A DNA stretch of 64,000 bases from Cryptomeria japonica (taxonomy: Eukaryota > Streptophyta > Pinopsida > Cupressales > Cupressaceae): positions 565,254,510 to 565,318,509 of the forward strand of contig NC_081413.1 of assembly GCF_030272615.1 (NCBI RefSeq), read 5' to 3'. Below the pieces are notes generated by a model. That model saw only the letters and a list, made by a program, of their open reading frames with translations, was not told the DNA's origin and searched no databases. How positions within the stretch are numbered: the first letter of the stretch is position 1; each line of letters begins with the position of its first letter. This document shows, piece after piece, positions 25,093-37,616 of this stretch. The translations under genes and the position numbers were made by a program.

Positions 25093-25180
25093 TTTAACGG
25101 ATGCGTGGCTGCCCCTGCCAATGCTTAGGTGAACCAGAGCTTTTTTTCTCCTCCCCCCAAATTGAAACCCTTTTTTTCTA
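25093..25180 (-). other. Predicted 5' untranslated exon of the CID7-like gene
   Basis: The segment just upstream of the strong donor at 25092 on the minus strand is less AT-rich than its surroundings and would be the noncoding first exon. Its left edge in transcript terms is not defined. AAATAAATAG near 25181-25190 could serve as a TATA-like element. This is inference from the donor and from the lack of coding sequence upstream of the ATG. Confidence 0.35.
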
Positions 25181-26034
25181 TTTATTTGCAAATTGAAATA
25201 ACACCAATCAAGGACAGGAAGGTGAACGGGTCGACTAATAAATTATAAAATATTTGGTTTTATTAAGAAAATTTGCCACAGGATTCCTGGTGATGAAATA
25301 TATATCTCAACGCCAGGTCAAAAGAAAATCGATGGGACATCAATTTGCTTGTATGGAAACTACAAATAAGAAGGAAAACGTAGTAACTAGATCGCTTCTT
25401 GAATCAAATGGATGCCCTTTGGAGAATATAGATTTTATATTTTCCTTAATAAAAAAAAATTGTCAGTGAATAAATAAAATATCTATTGGGTTTAAAATTT
25501 GTTGTTGATTAGATTTTGTATTAAATTTATTTTTTTCATTTAAAATTTGTTGTTGATTAGATTGTGTATTTAATGAAAATAGAGATTGTGAAATAGTAAA
25601 TTTTTTTATCAACAAAAATAGATTTGATTAAAGTCATGGGGCATGATTTTTGGATCAACAATACGAAGTTTACATCACTCCACTTGTGCGGGCGCCGGTA
25701 GGAAAGAGTGGAGGCGAGAAAACCTTCGGCCTTGCCTGGAACCGTAGTCCAGATAATTTCTACATCTATTACATATTTTTGCAAACATATTGTTATGTAT
25801 ATATAGTACATAATTATATTTTATTTATGTTTTTATAAGGGCCATTATAATGACTATAATAGTGCTCAGCCTAATTCAAACAAAAAATTAAAAAACATTA
25901 ATAGAGTTGAGATTTGAGCCTCAAATTAATGTTTGAATAAGACTTGCATTATTTCAATAGTTGAAATTTTAACATAAAAATTTAATGAATTGAAAATGTA
26001 ATAAAATTTAAATAATGGTTTCATTTATACACTA
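25181..26034. other. Upstream region of the CID7-like gene
   Basis: AT-rich sequence with a ~50-bp tandem repeat sharing TTTAAAATTTGTTGTTGATT (from about 25491 and 25541) and a short GC-rich island at 25685-25755. A 71-codon plus-strand frame at 25254-25469 is unrecognised. The promoter of the minus-strand gene should lie here but no firm element is identified. Confidence 0.4.
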
Positions 26035-27639
26035 TGTAGACATGACTATATTTCATCATGTCATCCCTAACATTATTCTTCTGGTCTTTATTAATTAAAT
26101 AATTTTAAATATTTAATTAGCTCACACTTTCCACTCAAATTAAATAAATTTTAAATATTTATTTAATTTCCAATCTCAAATAAATAAAATTTATATTTTA
26201 TTAATACCCAGAGGCACTCTATAATGGAGTGAGAGGTAGGGTGTAATGGTGTGAGTGTGTTAATGTTAACTTTTATCCTTAGCATAAATTTGGCAACCAT
26301 TCACGTGTCAAAATATTAATATTAATTATAAATATAATATTTTCAAAGTAAACACCATATAAAACAAAATATACCCTCATCTTGTAGATAGATATATAGA
26401 TATAAAATAAAATAAAAAACAAAAAAAATAAAACTACCATTTCATAATTAGAATATACATCAAATATTCTTTTTAAAATTATTATAGAGAATGAAATCTA
26501 CTTTTTCAATATATAGCAAATATTCTTTCTAAAATTATTAGAGAGAATAACTAATTCAACTAAAAACAATATTTTTAAAAATTTTATTTCTAATGACATT
26601 TTTTAATAACGATAAAAAATTTAAATTAAAAAAATAGATGTCAATTATCAAATTAAAAATTTGTATTAGGAAAAGATAAACAATATACATACAATAAAAT
26701 TTAAATAATTTTACATGTAGCAAATATAATTTAAAGGAACATAAAAAAAAAATAAGGTAAATAAAATAGCTTCAATTAATATCTCTTTGTATTTCTTTAG
26801 GTGGATGTATTTAAGATATCTATACTAGTTTATTTTTTCAAGCATTTGCATCATCTTTTGGTCCTCTATAATTAAATAGTTTTTAAAATTATTTAATTAG
26901 CTAACACTTCCTTTTCAAATTAAATAAATTCAAATATGTATTTAATTTTTCCACCTCCAATAAATAAAATTTATATTTTATTTATTTTCTCTATGCATTT
27001 GTATCATATTTTGGTCCTCTATAATCTAATCATTTTCAAAACTATCTAATGAGCTAACACTTCTCTCTCAAATTAAATAAATTACAAATGATTTATTTAA
27101 ATTTCCCACCTCATGAATAAATAAAATTTATATTTTATTTATTTACTCTATACATTTACACTGTCATCTTGTCTTTCCACCTCATCAATCCATGTGCATT
27201 ATAGGTCTCACCTTGTCTTATTTTTTCTTAACCGTTGATTTTTCTAATTAATCCCCACCATTGATCAAATGTCACGTGAATCATATAAATAAGACTTTTC
27301 ATTCATTCATTTCTTCCTAGCTAACATTATTATCAAGAGCACATTAGCACTTTCGGAGCACCTACACTATAATCAAGCTATCAAGCATCTATCAAGCATT
27401 TTCAATCAAGAGTTAGCAATATCATTTTCAAGCATTCATACTGGCATGAAGATATCAAAGTTATGCAACAAAATTTGAATGTAAAACTACATCAAGCATT
27501 CAAGCAACTCTCAAGTAATAATGGAGTCTCCTAAGATCCGTGCAATGGTACTATTGTTTATCATTTAATTTCATGCATAGATCCTAGACTTCATTTGTGT
27601 TTGTGTGGACTGTGAGTTTGGATCACAATTTTCACATCA
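26035..27639 (+). mobile_element. Hairpin-rich gypsy-type LTR related to the 0.77-kb LTRs
   Basis: It begins TGTAGACATGAC and ends TTTTCACATCA, the same style of ends as the gypsy A and B LTRs (TGTAGACACC...TTTTCACC..CA), and is about 1.6 kb. Its first two thirds carry at least three repeats of a block with palindromic ATTAAATAA/TTATTTAAT arms followed by 'gctaacactt' or 'gctcacactt' (about 26120, 26905 and 27050). A TATA box (27284) precedes a downstream region similar in style to the others. The bases after 27639 (TTGGTGCATTGGC) could be a primer site, but no gag follows and no target duplication was found. Confidence 0.5.
27273..27291 (+). promoter_or_regulatory. G-box and TATA box in the 26-kb LTR
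   Basis: CACGTG (27273-27278), a perfect plant G-box core, lies 5 bases upstream of TATAAATA (27284-27291). The arrangement suggests an LTR promoter. The gypsy A and B LTRs have a TATA box without this G-box close to it. Confidence 0.45.
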
Positions 27640-28500
27640 TTGGTGCATTGGCTATTCCCAAATGAACAAATAGGAAAATAAATAAATGATATTTTAAAAA
27701 ATATTAAATTAAAAAATTATATTATAATATTGTTGTTAAATTTTTCAATTATATATGATATTTGGCTAAATAAGCAAAAAAAAAATTGCATCCAATGAAT
27801 GTATTTATATTCTTACCTTCAACAAAAACTAATAATTTATGCTTATCTAATATTTGAAAATAAGAGTTGGAAATGATAAATTTGTTAAGTTAAAATATTA
27901 ATTTTTTAATTTATAAATAAAAATGATCAATTTAGAGTTTAATGTGGAGTATGATTATGTCTAATATTTTAAAGTCATTTGCCATTGTCACATAAAATTA
28001 GAGTTTGTCCAATAAATAGATTAGGATATATAAAAGTGTCTTTTTAAGGACATTTATGTGACTATCAAATTGACCTTGTATGGTATGTGGGAGGAAATAT
28101 GAAATCACCTAGTAATTAATTAACTATTATTCACTTTATTCACTTGAGCTAAACTTAGAACATTAACGCTATTATTAAACTAGACTAATTATATGTCACG
28201 ATGTCTCATTGTATAGGACAAACTAACTTAATTCTTACAAAAGGGTTTCATCTAGGGTTTGTCTTCTTTTTTATATAGGAATTTATTGTTCACTATTATA
28301 ATCATTCGAGTTATTGCATTGATACAATTATAAGGTTATTGAGCAAATCTATCTTGTTTAATCTCTCTTTGTGATAGGTATTTTACTTCCAAGTGATTTT
28401 TGGGAGCTACGGAGTTCAATCATCAATTCCAACATGCTATCAAAGTGAATTTTTATTCGTCACATGCCTCAACAAGGATAAGTCTTTTTTTAAATAAAGG
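27640..28500. other. AT-rich spacer, nothing recognised
   Basis: No coding or repeat signature was identified. Part of it may be internal sequence of the preceding LTR element. Confidence 0.45.
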
Positions 28501-29166
28501 TGGTAAAAAGCCTCAACCTTGCAATAATAATGAAAATTGTACAAATGCATTTAGAGTGTTGAATATTGTATAGGTGCATTTAGATTATTGAATAAAACAC
28601 AAGTGGTGAAGTGTGTTTAGAGTGTTGCATAAGGAATACTTTATTTTTCTTACTAGTGCATTATGTGTGTTGCAGAAGTGCTTCTAGAATGGTCAATAGT
28701 TGATAGGGCCGCAATTTATATATAACATATCATTGTAAATCCTGACCATTTATTGTTAAGTTATAGATCTAACAGTGGATATCTTGTGTGCTTTGTTTGT
28801 CATAAAAGGCAACCCTATATTATAGGGGTGTTGTATTCTGACCATGTAGTTTGATGTATTATCATAGTCTGATAGCTATTGAGTTACCTCTTAATCTCCA
28901 TTGGTGAAACTCTTGTGAGAAGCTTGCTCTGCAAGTACATTGTAATTTGTTGATGATTTTTGAATAATATATTGGGTAGCTTTAAGAGTGGTGGGTTTTT
29001 CACCCAAAAGGGTTTTCCCCACGTAAATCATTGTGTTATGGTATGCATGCTATTATATTTATTTTTGTTAAGTTTTTGTAACTATTTTAAAGATCTGTAA
29101 AAGTTTTGCATTATCCTTCTCTCAAGATTAGTATAGGAAGTTTTTCTATTACTTAACTTCCTTACA
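28501..29166 (+). mobile_element. 5' LTR of copia element 2
   Basis: It matches the solo LTR at 61358-62250 in its right half, for example the shared GGGTTTTCCCCACGTAAATC and ATAATATATTGGG blocks, and ends CTTACA immediately before the primer binding site. The left end is set by similarity to the solo LTR (CCTCAACCTTGCA) and is uncertain by some tens of bases. Confidence 0.65.
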
Positions 29167-29168
29167 AG

Positions 29169-29180
29169 TGGTATTAGATC
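29169..29180 (+). other. Primer binding site of copia element 2
   Basis: TGGTATTAGATC, two changes from TGGTATCAGAGC, the site complementary to initiator methionine tRNA used by most plant copia elements. It lies two bases after the LTR end. Confidence 0.7.
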
Positions 29181-29292
29181 TTAATCACCTTTTGTTTTAG
29201 TTGTGGTTTGTTGAGTTTTTTGAACTAATCTAGATTCAAGTGGGAGCTTGTGCAAAAGATACTTTTTTATCTTGTTGTGAGAATTTTCATAT

Positions 29293-31253
29293 GGCAAGTT
29301 CATTAGGGAGAATAGAGGTGGAGAAATTTTCTAGAAGTAATTTTGAGATGTAGAAGTTCAAGATGGAAGATCTATGGGATGCTATTGATGTAAATGTCTC
29401 TAGACCTACAGATCTTGTTGTAGCTACTCAATATGATGTTATGGACCATAAAGGCAAGGGTCTAATTAGATTGTGCTTGGCAAACTCTATTATAATCAAT
29501 GTCTATGAAGGGACCTCAACAAAGAACCTATGGGATATGCTTGGTGAGATGTATCAAGCCAAATCTTTATTGAATCAAATTTTTTTGATGAAAAATTGTA
29601 TTTTTTGAGAGTGGAAGAGGGTGGACAAATTACAAACCACTTGGAAGAATTCAATATGTTGGTGGCTTAATTGGCATCTATTGGTGTCAAGATGGATGGA
29701 AATGTCAAATCTTGCTTTGTTCTTTGCCTAATTCTTGGGATTCTCTTGTTATGGCTATCGGTTGTTGTTTTGAAGTCTGAAGATGTGGTAGGTGCCTTGC
29801 TTAGTGAAGAGATGTAGAGGAAGGTATCCATCAATTCAAAGAAAGCCCTAACTATTAGTGGAAGACCCAAAGAAAAAGGAAAGAATATTGAGAAGTGTTG
29901 CAAATCTAAGTCCAAAGGGAGATCAAAATCTCCTAGAAAGTCCAAAGTCTTTTGCTGGAATTGTGGTAAATCAAGACACATTTGTAAAGATTGAAAAGAA
30001 GAAAAGAAGAAGAAAAAAAGAAGTTTGATTCTGATTTCGAGTCTGAGAAGGAAGATGGTGATGCATTCATTACAGCTTTGACCATGAATGTAGCTTTGGC
30101 CACTTATGCGGGTAATGATGCATGGTTAATTAACTCAGGTGCACATTTTCATATGACTTCCAATAGAGATTGGTTTTCTAAATATGAAGAATTTAATGGA
30201 GGTAAGGTGTACTTGGGTGATGATTCTCATTTAATATTGTTGGTCATGGTGAAGTTAGAATCAATTTTCTTGATGGTAGATTAAAAAGGATTAGTGGTGT
30301 GTTGCATATCCAATTATTAGCATAAAATTTGTTATCCATGAGAAAATTGATAGACGTGGATGTAAAGATAGTCTTTTCTAATGCAGGGTGTAAAATGGTG
30401 AAGGGTGTTATGGCAATTGCTAGAGGTGTCAAATTTGGCAAATTGTATAAGTTGGATGCATACACTGGTGAGTGTAATAGCACTTATGTGAAAATAAAAT
30501 TTGTGGATAGTTCATCAAAAGATTTGATGGTTTCACCTTTGGCAGATGGACGTGGATTTTGGGTACCTAAGGGTGCTCTTTCTTCTGAAGAAAATTTACC
30601 TGTAGAGGAGACTATGTTATGGCGCTAAAGGTTTGGCCACATTGGTAAAAAGCGTCTAAGGACTTTGAAAAATAAAAGCCTTGTTGAAGGTTTGAATGAT
30701 TGTAACCTTGGCTTGATTTTTGTGAGCATTTCATTTATGGACAACGAAATTGTCTTTATTTTTACTTGATTTCTCATAAATCTTGTGGTGTTTGGGATCT
30801 TATTCATTCTGATGTGTTTGGTCTTGTAGATGCTCCTTCCATTGGAAAATCTAAAGTTTTCGTTTGATTTAAAAAATTTAAAGCGATGATGGAGTTGCAG
30901 ACTAGAAAGAAAATAAAATGTTTGAGGGTTGATAATGGCGGTGATTTTTTCTCTAATAATTTTGATAGATTTTATAAATAATGTGGCATTAATAGACAAA
31001 AGACAACATTGTATTCTCCACAACAGAATAAAGTTACAAAAAGAATGAACATGACACGAATGGAGAAGGCCAGGAGTATGTTGAGCGATATCGGTCTAAA
31101 ACAAAAAGTTTTGGGCTAAATTTGTTGTCACTCCTTGCAACTTGAATAATAGATCTTCTACATCAGCTCGTGTTGATAATACACCTATGGGAGCATGTTC
31201 AAGTCATGAACCTTCATTAAGATATCTTAGAGTTTTTGGTTGTGAGTCGTATG
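29293..31253 (+). pseudogene. Copia 2 gag, protease and integrase remnant
   Basis: The gag starts ATG at 29293 (MASSLGRIEVEKFSRSNFEM) with a stop 20 codons in, and continues MEDLWDAIDVN (~29365). The zinc knuckle reads CWNCGKSRHICKD with a stop in place of the last Cys (~29990). The protease appears as AWLINSGAHFHM (Asp to Asn, ~30122). The GAG-pre-integrase block has RFGHIGKKRL. The integrase core reads LRVDNGGDF (~30920) and PQQNKVTKRMN, where the catalytic Glu is Lys (~31025-31045). It ends at LRVFGCESY, where gypsy B is inserted. Many stops and shifts are present, so it is non-functional. Confidence 0.82.
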
Positions 31254-32020
31254 TGTAGACACCTAAAATTGTTCTCTTTAATTAAATAAATATTTTTATT
31301 TAATTAATTATTTTATCCTAAGCCTTATATTAATTAAATAAATCTTTATTTATTTAATTAATTCATTTGGCCTCTTCTAGCCCTTTTCTAATTTAAATAA
31401 GTGTTTTTATTTATTTAAATTATCTTTCCCTAAATTAAATAAATGCTTTTATTTATTTAATTGATCCCACTTCCTCTATGAATTAAATAAATCTTTATTT
31501 ATTTAATTAACTCATTAGCCTTTTCTACCCATGACACATGTCACTCATCTCTTAATTCTTACACCACCTACCCTCTCATTATTTTATTATTTCTTCTACC
31601 TACCCTTTAATCTTAGTCGACCATTTATTTCTTTCACCTCTTAATCTTATCCCTCCATTTTCTACAGTGTCTTCTATATAAGAGGAAGCTTTCTTCACTA
31701 TCAACCCTAATCATCTAATCATATAAATAATCAGATGCAATCAAGCTATCAACCACAATCTGTTCTTTGTTGAGCTCTTGTGCACACATAAAATCTGAGA
31801 GCAAATATATCAAACAACATCAATGGAGATAGGAGACAATGGAAATTGAAACCCTACTTGACATGTGAATGGTAATATTACTTTATTTTGTGAATTTGCA
31901 TGATCTTAGGTATCTTTATTGGTGTATGGTGGATGTTTCATTGTAGGACTTGGATTGTTTGTGGTTGGATCTTTATGGTTTTACAATACATTTATCATCA
32001 TCATATTTTCACCATATGCA
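31254..32020 (+). mobile_element. 5' LTR of gypsy element B
   Basis: TGTAGACACC...ACCATATGCA. The first ~270 bases form an array of about five AT-rich palindromes. A TATA box follows at 31675. Directly after the LTR, TTTTGGCATGCTCGGTGGGA contains TGGCATGCTCGGTGGGAC, which is placed where a primer binding site should be. The tRNA it would match was not determined. Confidence 0.88.
31675..31682 (+). promoter_or_regulatory. TATA-like box in the gypsy B 5' LTR
   Basis: TATATAAG occurs at the same relative position as in gypsy A (1036) and the gypsy B 3' LTR (42101). Promoter role is inferred from conservation and position. Confidence 0.5.
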
Positions 32021-34506
32021 TTTTGGCATGCTCGGTGGGACACTTGTCCCTTCTATTTTAATATTTTGTTTACAAATCTATTGTTTTAAAAAGTTGCAGG
32101 TCGGATTTGTGATGATTCTAATTTATTTCGCATCTGTGACTGATTTTTTCCATGTCTACCACTAGTTTTTCCGCATCTGCATTTGGGTTTCATGTCTCTT
32201 CTTTTTGTTTTCGTGTTTCTATTTTTTTGTCAATTTTGTAGGTTCTAGATTTCTAAATCATGCCTGTGCATCATATTTCCACATCTGTGATCATAAATCG
32301 CGTTTGTGCTATATATTTTTGCATTTCTGTATTTTTTGTTCTTGCAAGTGCAGGTTTATTAGAAATCACATCTGTGACTTATATTGCTGCGTTTTTTCCC
32401 AAAAATCGCATATGTGTCGCTTGTTTCCACATATGTGTTTTTAGATCCTATTTTGCAGGATCCAAATCTTCAAAATTGCATTTCAGTCTTCTTTTTTTGT
32501 GTTTGTATTCAGAAGTCGCATCTACATTTGGTATATCCATATTTTTGTTTTTAGTTTTTGGCATCTTTTTCATTTTTAGGGTTTTTTATTTTGGTTTTGA
32601 CTATTCCCTTGCTTGGACTAATGAAGTGTTGTAGCTATTTTGGAAAAGAGCAAATATCGTATTGTCAAAGGCCCCCCTTTTACAGTTGGATTTGAATTTT
32701 TAAAATTTACCTAACTAGTGTGCTTACAAGTGGGGGTAATCTATCAAAACTACTAATCATTTGTTGCAAGGGTAATCTAGGTGTGTGTCTTTTGATTTTT
32801 AGTCTAGTTAGGCTCACATCTCTTTTTCATTTAGGGTTAAAGAACTTGTTTGAAGTGTTTGGTGCGCTTTGCACATTTTATGTTTATAACCCCAGAGTTG
32901 ATAACAAAAGTATCCTCTCTACTTGCCTTCCATTGGACCTTGGGTGTAAGAGAAATTATTATCATCTTCAATTTAGGTAGGAGGTCATGTCTCCCGGGTA
33001 GCCCATAAGGCCAAGTGAGAGAGCACAACCCAAGTGGTGCTTCTTCTACATGTTATATAAATTAATACGTTAGGTGAAAGTTGCGACACCTTGGTGATGT
33101 GTATCTATATCGACGATACTCCCTAGTATCTACACTATGTGTACACACTTGTATGGAGAACAAGAAGTGGGTTCTTAAATGAGTCATCATCGCGTGGGTA
33201 GACACTAAGAACCGCAGAAGTTCCCCCACTAAAAAAATTTGTTGTAGAGGTCAAAAATCATTACATTTGATGCTTCAGGGAGTGTGGATCATACCCCGTA
33301 GATACCCCTCATGTACCCTTTCATGTTGATATAGGAATCCCTCATTTGATCTTTGATCTTTTGAGATAAGAGAATCTGCTATGCCTGAGAAGTGAGTGTC
33401 ATGGTGGGGGAGCCAGTGCTACCAAAATCTCTAGTTGTCTGCTTGTTTGAGGTATTTCTATGTCATGGGGCCCCCATTGAATGGCATCTCTTTCTAGCCT
33501 AGGTTGTGTATGTTTTCTTCAATTTGTGCTATACTAGTGAAAATATTTTGAACATACACAAAAACATTTTGGACAAACACACTTTCAGACATTGTGTCTT
33601 CATTGTTTGTTGTATTTTCTTTCCATAAAAATATTCAACAATAAGATTTGGTCACATTCAACAACTTTACATTGGGACAGATTCAAACATCTTATCAAAA
33701 ATTGCATCTATGACAATTTAAACCACGTCTAGGTTCAAAAACCATGTCTACGCAGAGCAGAATCACGTTTTGGTCAAAAAAGCAAAACAATGTCATATCA
33801 ACAGATTTTTATGAGTGTAACAGATTAAACCGCGTCTTTGTTCCTTAAAATCACGTCTAGGTTGGAAGATCACATCTGCGTAGGGCAAAATTGCATTTTT
33901 GTCAAAAAGCAAAAAAATTGTCAAAACAATAGTAGAAACTGTGCTTGTGTCATTTCAAATTGCGTCCTTGATCAAAAATCACATATGTGCAAGACAATTT
34001 TGAATCTTTGTTTCAGAACAACATTTTGTAAAAAACTTGAAAAAAGAAAATGGGTTTAAGTTTTGAGATTTAAAGAGCTTATAAGGCATTTCCCATAAGG
34101 CTTCATCATTTTTTAGTCAACCAGCTTTGGTCTCATATTTTTATCCATCATTTCCTTTCATTTGCAATCCTTCATACACATTTTCCAAACTAGAGTCAAA
34201 AGGTTGCTTTGTTGTCCTCATCATATCTTGCAAACTTGCTACAATAAATCACTAAGTGGTTCCCGCATCAGATCTATTATCATCTTAGGGTCTCATTTGG
34301 TCCTCTTTAGTCAAGATCAACTTACCTCATCAAGAGATCTATCATCTCTTTGGAAGACACACCTTACTTTAGATTACACATATCTTGGACTTGCATTTTT
34401 GGACATTTCAAGACAACCCTAGATTCTTTTCATCTCATATCCTTTCTTGGTCTTCCATAGTCTTCACATTTTCTTTCCATCTTCCATTTTATCCAAGGTC
34501 AAGTTC
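32021..34506 (+). other. Long leader of gypsy element B between LTR and gag
   Basis: 2.5 kb without a clear ORF. At 32100-32500 and 33690-34030 are degenerate repeats around CGCATCTGTG/CACGTCTAGG/CGCGTCTTTG, spaced tens of bases apart. Between them, 32975-33500 is a GC-richer block beginning GGAGGTCATGTCTCCCGGGT that looks less decayed than its surroundings. The latter may be a packaging or translation-control region. That is inference. Confidence 0.5.
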
Positions 34507-36560
34507 ATGGTTGAAACCCATTCCCAAAGGTCTAGAAGAGAAGCCGAAGAAACTCTAAGATCTCTCAACATGAGTACCTATGAGTTTGATGGAGATGAAT
34601 TTTACAATCCATTTGACAATCACAGTAATATACCAGACAATGACATTGAGAATAAAAATGATAATGAAAATGTATCTATCACTTCCACAAAAATTGAAGA
34701 GAATATCATAGATCCAAGTTTCAATAGATTGGTTGAGGAAATCACGAGAAGAGATAGACAATATTTCTTTCACATCATGGCAAAAAGTGGAATGAAGCTA
34801 CCTCGTGATTTTGATGTGTCACAAATTATAGAAGATGACCCCAATCAAGGAAATCAAACAAATGCAAACCCGTGAGGACATAATCCAGTAGTACTAGGAG
34901 AGAGTGTTTTGTGCCTAAGTCACCTTCATCCTTATTTCAAAAACTAGAAGTTCCTAATACCTATGCTCATGCCAATTTTACTAGGAACTCTCATGAACAA
35001 CCTCACAGTCGTCATTTCCCATGGAGGAGAACTACCAATACACATGCGCATGATGATACCCAAGATCATATCAATGCATAAAATTACACTCAATCAAACA
35101 TTCAAAGTCATGACATGAAGAGACCCTGCATCAGATTTGAGGGCAATATCCAAGATCACTCTTATGATACTTCCTATCCTCATGGTCATGACATGTATTG
35201 ACCTAGACCTAGTGCTCCTCATTACAATACCATACCCAATGTTCCATATGCAAGTCATAACTATGTTCCTCCTCCGTATGAACACATTTATGATCAATAC
35301 CATCCATACATGCATTATATCCCTCCTTCTCCTCTTGGTGGCTCAGGCATGGGACTAGCTCAAAGAGAAAAGACAACACCCAAGAATGACTTGCAATAAC
35401 AAATCAAGGATTTGTAAAAGAAAATGGTGGACATGAATACACCAAATTAATAGTACACAATGAAAGACATGTGTCCTTGCCCATTTGATAGAAGCATTCC
35501 AATGCCTCCATTTCCTCCACTTTTTGTGACACTAAAGTTTGACAAACGTAAAGGCAAAGGGGATCCTAAGGCACACATAAGAGAATTTTTCATAGCTTGC
35601 AATAAGGTGGCAGGAGAAGAAACATACTTGATGAGGTTGTTCCCATAAAGTTTAGGTGGACAAGCTATGGAATGGTTCTCCCAACTTCCACCTAGAATTA
35701 AGCCATGGAGTGATTTAGCTGAAGATTTCATACAACACTTCTCATATAACATTGAAACAAATGTGTCAGTGACTACCTTGTGCAACACTAAATAAAAAAT
35801 GGGCAATCTTTTGCTTCATTCTAACAATGATGGAGAGGTCTTGCTAGTCGATGCTCTTGTGATATCCCACAAAAACAAATGGTAGAAATGTTCACTCAAA
35901 ACATCAACAAGGATATTGGATATGAGCCAAGAAAATCTTGTTTGTCTACCTTCAAAGAGGTCATTGAGAAAGGATTGGTAACTGAGAAAGTCCTTATTGA
36001 ACAAGGTGTCATTAAGATATTCAAAGAGAAAAAAGAAGAATCAAATGGGAAATACAAGCCCCACTTTTGGAATAAGAATAAGAACATAGTTAATGATGGG
36101 GTAGTAGATGCAAATGTTGTAAAACCAAAAGTGAATTTCCCCGATGCAATTTCATCCAATGTGAACAATCAAGTGAACATTCAAAGGCCATAAAAGCCTC
36201 AAAGAAAATACACTCCATTAGGAGAACTACTTGAGACAACATTCAATAAATTGGTTGCAAACAAGCTTATAACACTACCAGACAATCCACCTTATGAACC
36301 AAAAGTAAAACATGCATGGTGGAATGATGATGAGTATTGTAAGTATCACAAGAGCAAAGGACAGAAAACTAGCAATTGTCATTGATTGAAGGATGTTATA
36401 CAAGATCTTATTAACAAGGGTGACATAGAAGTTGATGGTAATACCTCCAATAAAGAACATGCTATGTTTAAGGAGCCATTCCCTAAACATGATAAAGGAA
36501 AAGCCAAACAGATAATCAATCCAATTATACTCAGATGTCCTATGATTATGACTTGACTGT
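34507..36560 (+). pseudogene. Gypsy B gag remnant
   Basis: ATG at 34507 opens MVETHSQRSRREAEETLRSL with an acidic Asn-rich segment. A stop falls at 34873. The gag core appears from 35460 as MPPFPPLFVTLKFDKRKGKG, then DPKAHIREFF and GGQAMEWFSQLP (~35660), matching the Retrotrans_gag fold of plant gypsy elements. The C-terminal part has PLGELLETTFNKLV and a zinc-knuckle-like YCKYHKSKGQKTSNC (~36335-36380). Stops at about 35646, 35793, 35883 and 36191 interrupt the frame. Confidence 0.8.
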
Positions 36561-37616
36561 TAACCACATTTCAATAAACAATCATATTTCTACCATTATT
36601 ATAAAGGATAAAAATCCTAAAGGTTCTATCCAAAGGAGTAAAGTTGTCTTAAAAGGAATTGAACCATCTTTCTCATCCGCTAAAGATGAAACCTCTGAAT
36701 GTAAAGTCACAACCCATCTAGGTAAAGTCACCTTGCAAGGAATTTTACCCAAGACTGCACCCTCATCATCCACCAAAAATGAGTATGACCTTGTAGACCA
36801 ATTAGGGAAGACACCCACCCTCATTTCCATCCTTGAGATTTTACTCATATCCCATTCACATAAGGCCATTCTTTATAAAGCATTGAGAGAAACCTTTGTA
36901 CCCACTAATCTAAACGTAGACCAATTTCATGCCATAGTGGAATACCTTTCCACTCTACATTGATTTATGTTCACAAAAGTCGATGATGCATCCATATTCC
37001 AACCACACAATGCACCTCTCCATATTGAAGCCTTTATCCATAGAAACCGCATCAAACAAGTCTTGATAGATGGAGGAGCAAGTCTGAACATTTGTGCATT
37101 AAACATTATTAAACAATTGGGATACTCTGAACATGTTGTGGATTCAAGAAATAAAATCACCATCAAAGCATATGATGATGAAGAATGGTCATCTAAAGGA
37201 ATGATCATCTTACCTTTAAGCATTGGGTCAGTCACAAAGTATGTGGTTTGTCAAGTCCTTGATCTAGATCTCACATACAATATACTTTTGGGATGTCCAT
37301 GGATACATGAAATGAGAGCAGTAGCATCAACATAACATCAATGTATCAAATTCCCTTATAATGGAATTGAAGTAACATTAAAAGGTGATCCAAATCAATT
37401 TATATATTGTAATAACTTGCAACCAAGGTTAGAGATGATAATTCCAATTAATAGAGAAGCAACTCCATCATCAGCATATGTGGATCCAAAATCATTGAAA
37501 CCTTCTACATCAAAACAAGCAAAGCTCAAAGAAAAATTCAAGGTTAAAGACATGGGATGTGGTGAGTATATCTTTCATGTTGATCAACTCCCACTATCTC
37601 TTAAGACATTTAGTTG
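36561..37616 (+). pseudogene. Gypsy B spacer and aspartic protease remnant
   Basis: A linker domain reads YDLVDQLGKTPTLISILEIL (~36784-36843) and is followed by the retropepsin-like region: NAPLHIEAFIHRNRIKQVL, the active site as LIDGGASLNI (Asp-Gly-Gly in place of Asp-Ser/Thr-Gly, ~37063-37092) and the flap and C-terminal block LTYNILLGCPWIHEM (~37270-37315). This order is typical of large plant gypsy elements. Stops lie at 36961 and 37333. It would release mature Gag and Pol products. It is broken here. Confidence 0.8.

Noticed and set aside
26030-27645. Solo LTR with target duplication
   Set aside because: The left flank is CACTA but no matching copy follows 27639, so solo status is not supported.
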